A DNA stretch of 64,000 bases from JAISGQ01 sp045604965 (GTDB lineage Bacteria; Bacillota; Clostridia; Oscillospirales; Acutalibacteraceae), in the NCBI GenBank assembly GCA_045604965.1, contig JAZUPB010000011.1, positions 3,690-67,689 of the forward strand, read 5' to 3'. Positions 62,037-64,000 of the stretch are shown here, piece after piece. A program made the translations under genes and the position numbers. The number at the start of each line of letters is the position of its first letter. Within the stretch, counting starts at the first letter, position 1. Under the pieces are notes generated by a model that did not search any database, was not told where the DNA came from, and saw only the letters and a list, made by a program, of their open reading frames with translations.

Positions 62037-64000
62037 TCAGTCCAGCAGAGACATCTGTTCCTCTCCCCGATCCTCTTCCTTGATCAGAGCACCCATCGCC
62101 GGGATCGTGCGGGAACGGTATCGGGAAACATTCTTGATGTCCGTATTTGCCAGCAGTGCAGCATCCGTGACCATGTGTTTGCCGCGGCCGAATTTCATGC
62201 AGAACACGCCCTGTGTCGACCGGCTGGTCTTGGCGGGGATCACGGAAGTGTGAACCACCAGTGCCCTGCCGTGATCGGAAAACAGCGTGATATCCGTTTC
62301 ATCGGAGAATGCCAGCACTTTGATCAGCGGTGACTTGTCCGAATAGGCATTGATCAGCCGTTTGCGGTTGGTCTTCGTTTCATAGACATCCATCTTGAAA
62401 CGGGCCGCTTTTCCGTTTTCAAATACCAGGATCAGGTTTTCGCGGTACTTTTTGGCGGGAAGGACTGCAAATACATGTTCGTCTTCGTCCATCCCCACCT
62501 GTGCGGGAATATACGTACCGAGGGTCGATGCTTTGGTATCGTTGAAATCCGCTAGTTTGGCCTTATAGAGATTCTGCTTGTCGGTGAAGATCAGGATCTC
62601 TTCCGTATTATCGCAGTCGAACTGTGTCTGAAGGCTGTCGCCTTCCTTGTATTTGTGTTCTCCGGACATGCGCAGAGACAGGTCCGTGATCTTCTTGATG
62701 TATCCTTCCTTGGATACGAACACATTGACATGATAGCTGGGAACGGACTCCTCTTCCGAGAATTCTTCGATCTCATCGGCATAGACGATTCCGGTCTTCC
62801 GCGGCATCTCATATTTCTTGTTGATCTCTTTCAGTTCATTGACGATGATCCGGTTGATCTTCGCCTTCGATTTTACGGTATCTTCCAGCTCCGCGATATC
62901 TTTCTCCAGCTGTTCCGTCTCGGAAGTCTTCTTGAGAATATACTCGCGGTTGATATTGCGCAGCTTGATCTCCGCTACAAACTCGGCCTGGATCTCGTCG
63001 ATTCCGAATCCCATCATCAAGTTGGGAACGACATCCGCTTCCTTTTCGGTCTTGCGGATGATCTCGATGGCTTTATCGATATCGAGAAGGATCTTCTGCA
63101 GGCCCTTGAGCAGGTGCAGTTTGTCCTTCTTCTGGTTCAGCTCATGATACACACGACGCCGGACACAGTCCACACGCCACGCCGTCCACTCATCCAGGAT
63201 CTCGTACACGCCCATGACCTTGGGGTTGCCGGCGATCAGGATATTGAAATTGCACGGGAAGGAATCCTGAAGCGGTGTCATCTTGAAGAGCTTCTGCATC
63301 AGTTTCTCCGGATCCGTTCCGCGCTTGAGATCCATGGCCAGTTTCAGACCGCCCAGATCGGTCTCATCACGCATATCGTTGATCTCACGGACCTTGCCCG
63401 CCTTGATCAGTTCCGCCACCTTATCCATGATGGCTTCGGTGGTGGTGGTATACGGGATCTCATAGATCTCGACGATGTTTTCCTTTTTCAGATATCTCCA
63501 GCGGGCCCGCACCTTAAAGCTGCCGTGACCGGTACGGTAGATGTTTTCCATCTCCGTGTAATCATAGATGATCTCCGCGCCGCTTGGAAAATCCGGAGCA
63601 GGCATCACAGACAGAACATCAAAGTCCGGATCCTTGATCCGGCCGATGGCCGCTTCACAGACTTCGTTGAGATTGAAACCGCAGATCTGGCTGGCCATAC
63701 CGACGGCAATACCAAGATTGGCAGAAACGAGAACGTTGGGAAATGTCGTTGGCAGCAGGACCGGCTCTTTCATGCTGCCGTCATAGTTATCCACGAATTC
63801 CACGGTATCGCTGTCGATATCCCGGAACAGTTCTGCGCTGATCGCAGACAGCTTCGCCTCCGTGTATCGGGGCGCGGCATAGGACATGTCCCGGGAATAC
63901 ATCTTGCCGAAGTTGCCCTTGGAATCCACGAAGGGCGTCAGCAGTGCTTCGTATCCCTTGGACAGACGCACCATGGTATCGTAGATGGCCTGATCACCGT
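62037..64000 (-). CDS. Type II topoisomerase subunit A, truncated at window end
   Basis: At least 654 residues of a gyrase/topoisomerase IV A subunit; the start is beyond base 64000. The breakage-rejoining core is visible: HPHGD-type end GDQAIYDTMVRLS at the very edge, then the catalytic Tyr in YAAPRYTEAKLS, LLPTTFPNVLVS, GMASQICGFN and the GNPKVMGVYEIL segment. The C-terminal half is a beta-propeller-like region without a clear GyrA box, which favours topoisomerase IV (ParC) over gyrase. It keeps DNA topology correct and separates daughter chromosomes. Codon choice matches the neighbour at 60878 and not the rest of the window. Confidence 0.85.
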   Translation of the reverse strand, partial: GDQAIYDTMVRLSKGYEALLTPFVDSKGNFGKMYSRDMSYAAPRYTEAKLSAISAELFRDIDSDTVEFVDNYDGSMKEPVLLPTTFPNVLVSANLGIAVGMASQICGFNLNEVCEAAIGRIKDPDFDVLSVMPAPDFPSGAEIIYDYTEMENIYRTGHGSFKVRARWRYLKKENIVEIYEIPYTTTTEAIMDKVAELIKAGKVREINDMRDETDLGGLKLAMDLKRGTDPEKLMQKLFKMTPLQDSFPCNFNILIAGNPKVMGVYEILDEWTAWRVDCVRRRVYHELNQKKDKLHLLKGLQKILLDIDKAIEIIRKTEKEADVVPNLMMGFGIDEIQAEFVAEIKLRNINREYILKKTSETEQLEKDIAELEDTVKSKAKINRIIVNELKEINKKYEMPRKTGIVYADEIEEFSEEESVPSYHVNVFVSKEGYIKKITDLSLRMSGEHKYKEGDSLQTQFDCDNTEEILIFTDKQNLYKAKLADFNDTKASTLGTYIPAQVGMDEDEHVFAVLPAKKYRENLILVFENGKAARFKMDVYETKTNRKRLINAYSDKSPLIKVLAFSDETDITLFSDHGRALVVHTSVIPAKTSRSTQGVFCMKFGRGKHMVTDAALLANTDIKNVSRYRSRTIPAMGALIKEEDRGEEQMSLLD

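Overview
The window looks like chromosomal DNA of an anaerobic, low-to-medium GC Clostridia member, probably a gut Oscillospirales (Ruminococcus / Eubacterium siraeum-like). The evidence is strong AGGAGG-type ribosome binding sites, frequent TTG starts behind them, consensus sigma-A promoters, lipoproteins with Firmicutes lipoboxes, a ferredoxin/NAD(P)H oxidoreductase operon, two ECF sigma/anti-sigma pairs and a Bce-like kinase/ABC module. There are no rRNA genes, IS elements, phage genes or CRISPR arrays. Two tRNAs are present (Leu-TAA, Gly-GCC).

Layout. 1-8.3 kb: a truncated HTH regulator, a MATE exporter, a GH13 alpha-glucosidase with a GPH sugar symporter, an ECF sigma/anti-sigma pair and a DUF3737 protein. 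8.6-12.9 kb: a three-gene operon (NuoE-like, NuoF-like, GltD-like with ferredoxin domains) that resembles the Stn (Sporomusa-type Nfn) transhydrogenase rather than a hydrogenase. 13-14.7 kb: small hypotheticals and a lipoprotein. 14.7-20.8 kb: a six-gene minus-strand operon holding an FtsX-type ABC transporter, a response regulator, a C_GCAxxG_C_C redox protein and a histidine kinase. 20.9-21.2 kb: a string of eight consecutive hairpins. 21.2-28.8 kb: YczE-like protein, radical SAM protein, ABC exporter, GH79-like glycosidase, tRNA-Leu, hydrolase, MutT and a deformylase. 28.9-31 kb: a sigma factor coupled to a membrane-anchored serpin.

31-43 kb: KptA, two PlsC-type acyltransferases (one with a zinc ribbon), nitroreductase, lipoprotein, PLP lyase, a 185-bp MITE-like element, GNAT, an M14 peptidase with LysM, PRPP synthetase, an SDR/GT2 pair and a DedA/TVP38 protein. 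43-50 kb: a VTC / DUF4956 / DUF4353 lipoprotein operon, a HAD phosphatase, a zinc-ribbon protein and a VWA lipoprotein. 50.9-54.8 kb: a complete potABCD polyamine uptake operon behind a near-consensus promoter. 55-60.5 kb: HTH-TPR regulator with an alpha/beta hydrolase, HD protein, DUF1846, TSCPD and PHP proteins.

From the tRNA-Gly (60.7 kb) to the right end, codon choice changes abruptly: CCG, CTG, ACG, CGG and GGA replace CCC/CCT, CTT/CTC, ACC/ACA, CGC/AGA and GGC/GGT. This segment carries a transglutaminase-like lipoprotein and a truncated type II topoisomerase A subunit. Because the second is a housekeeping gene, either an assembly join at the conserved tRNA or real transfer must be considered.

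The observations most worth following are the sigma-serpin signalling unit, the Stn-like operon, the hairpin array and MITE-like element, and the composition break at tRNA-Gly.
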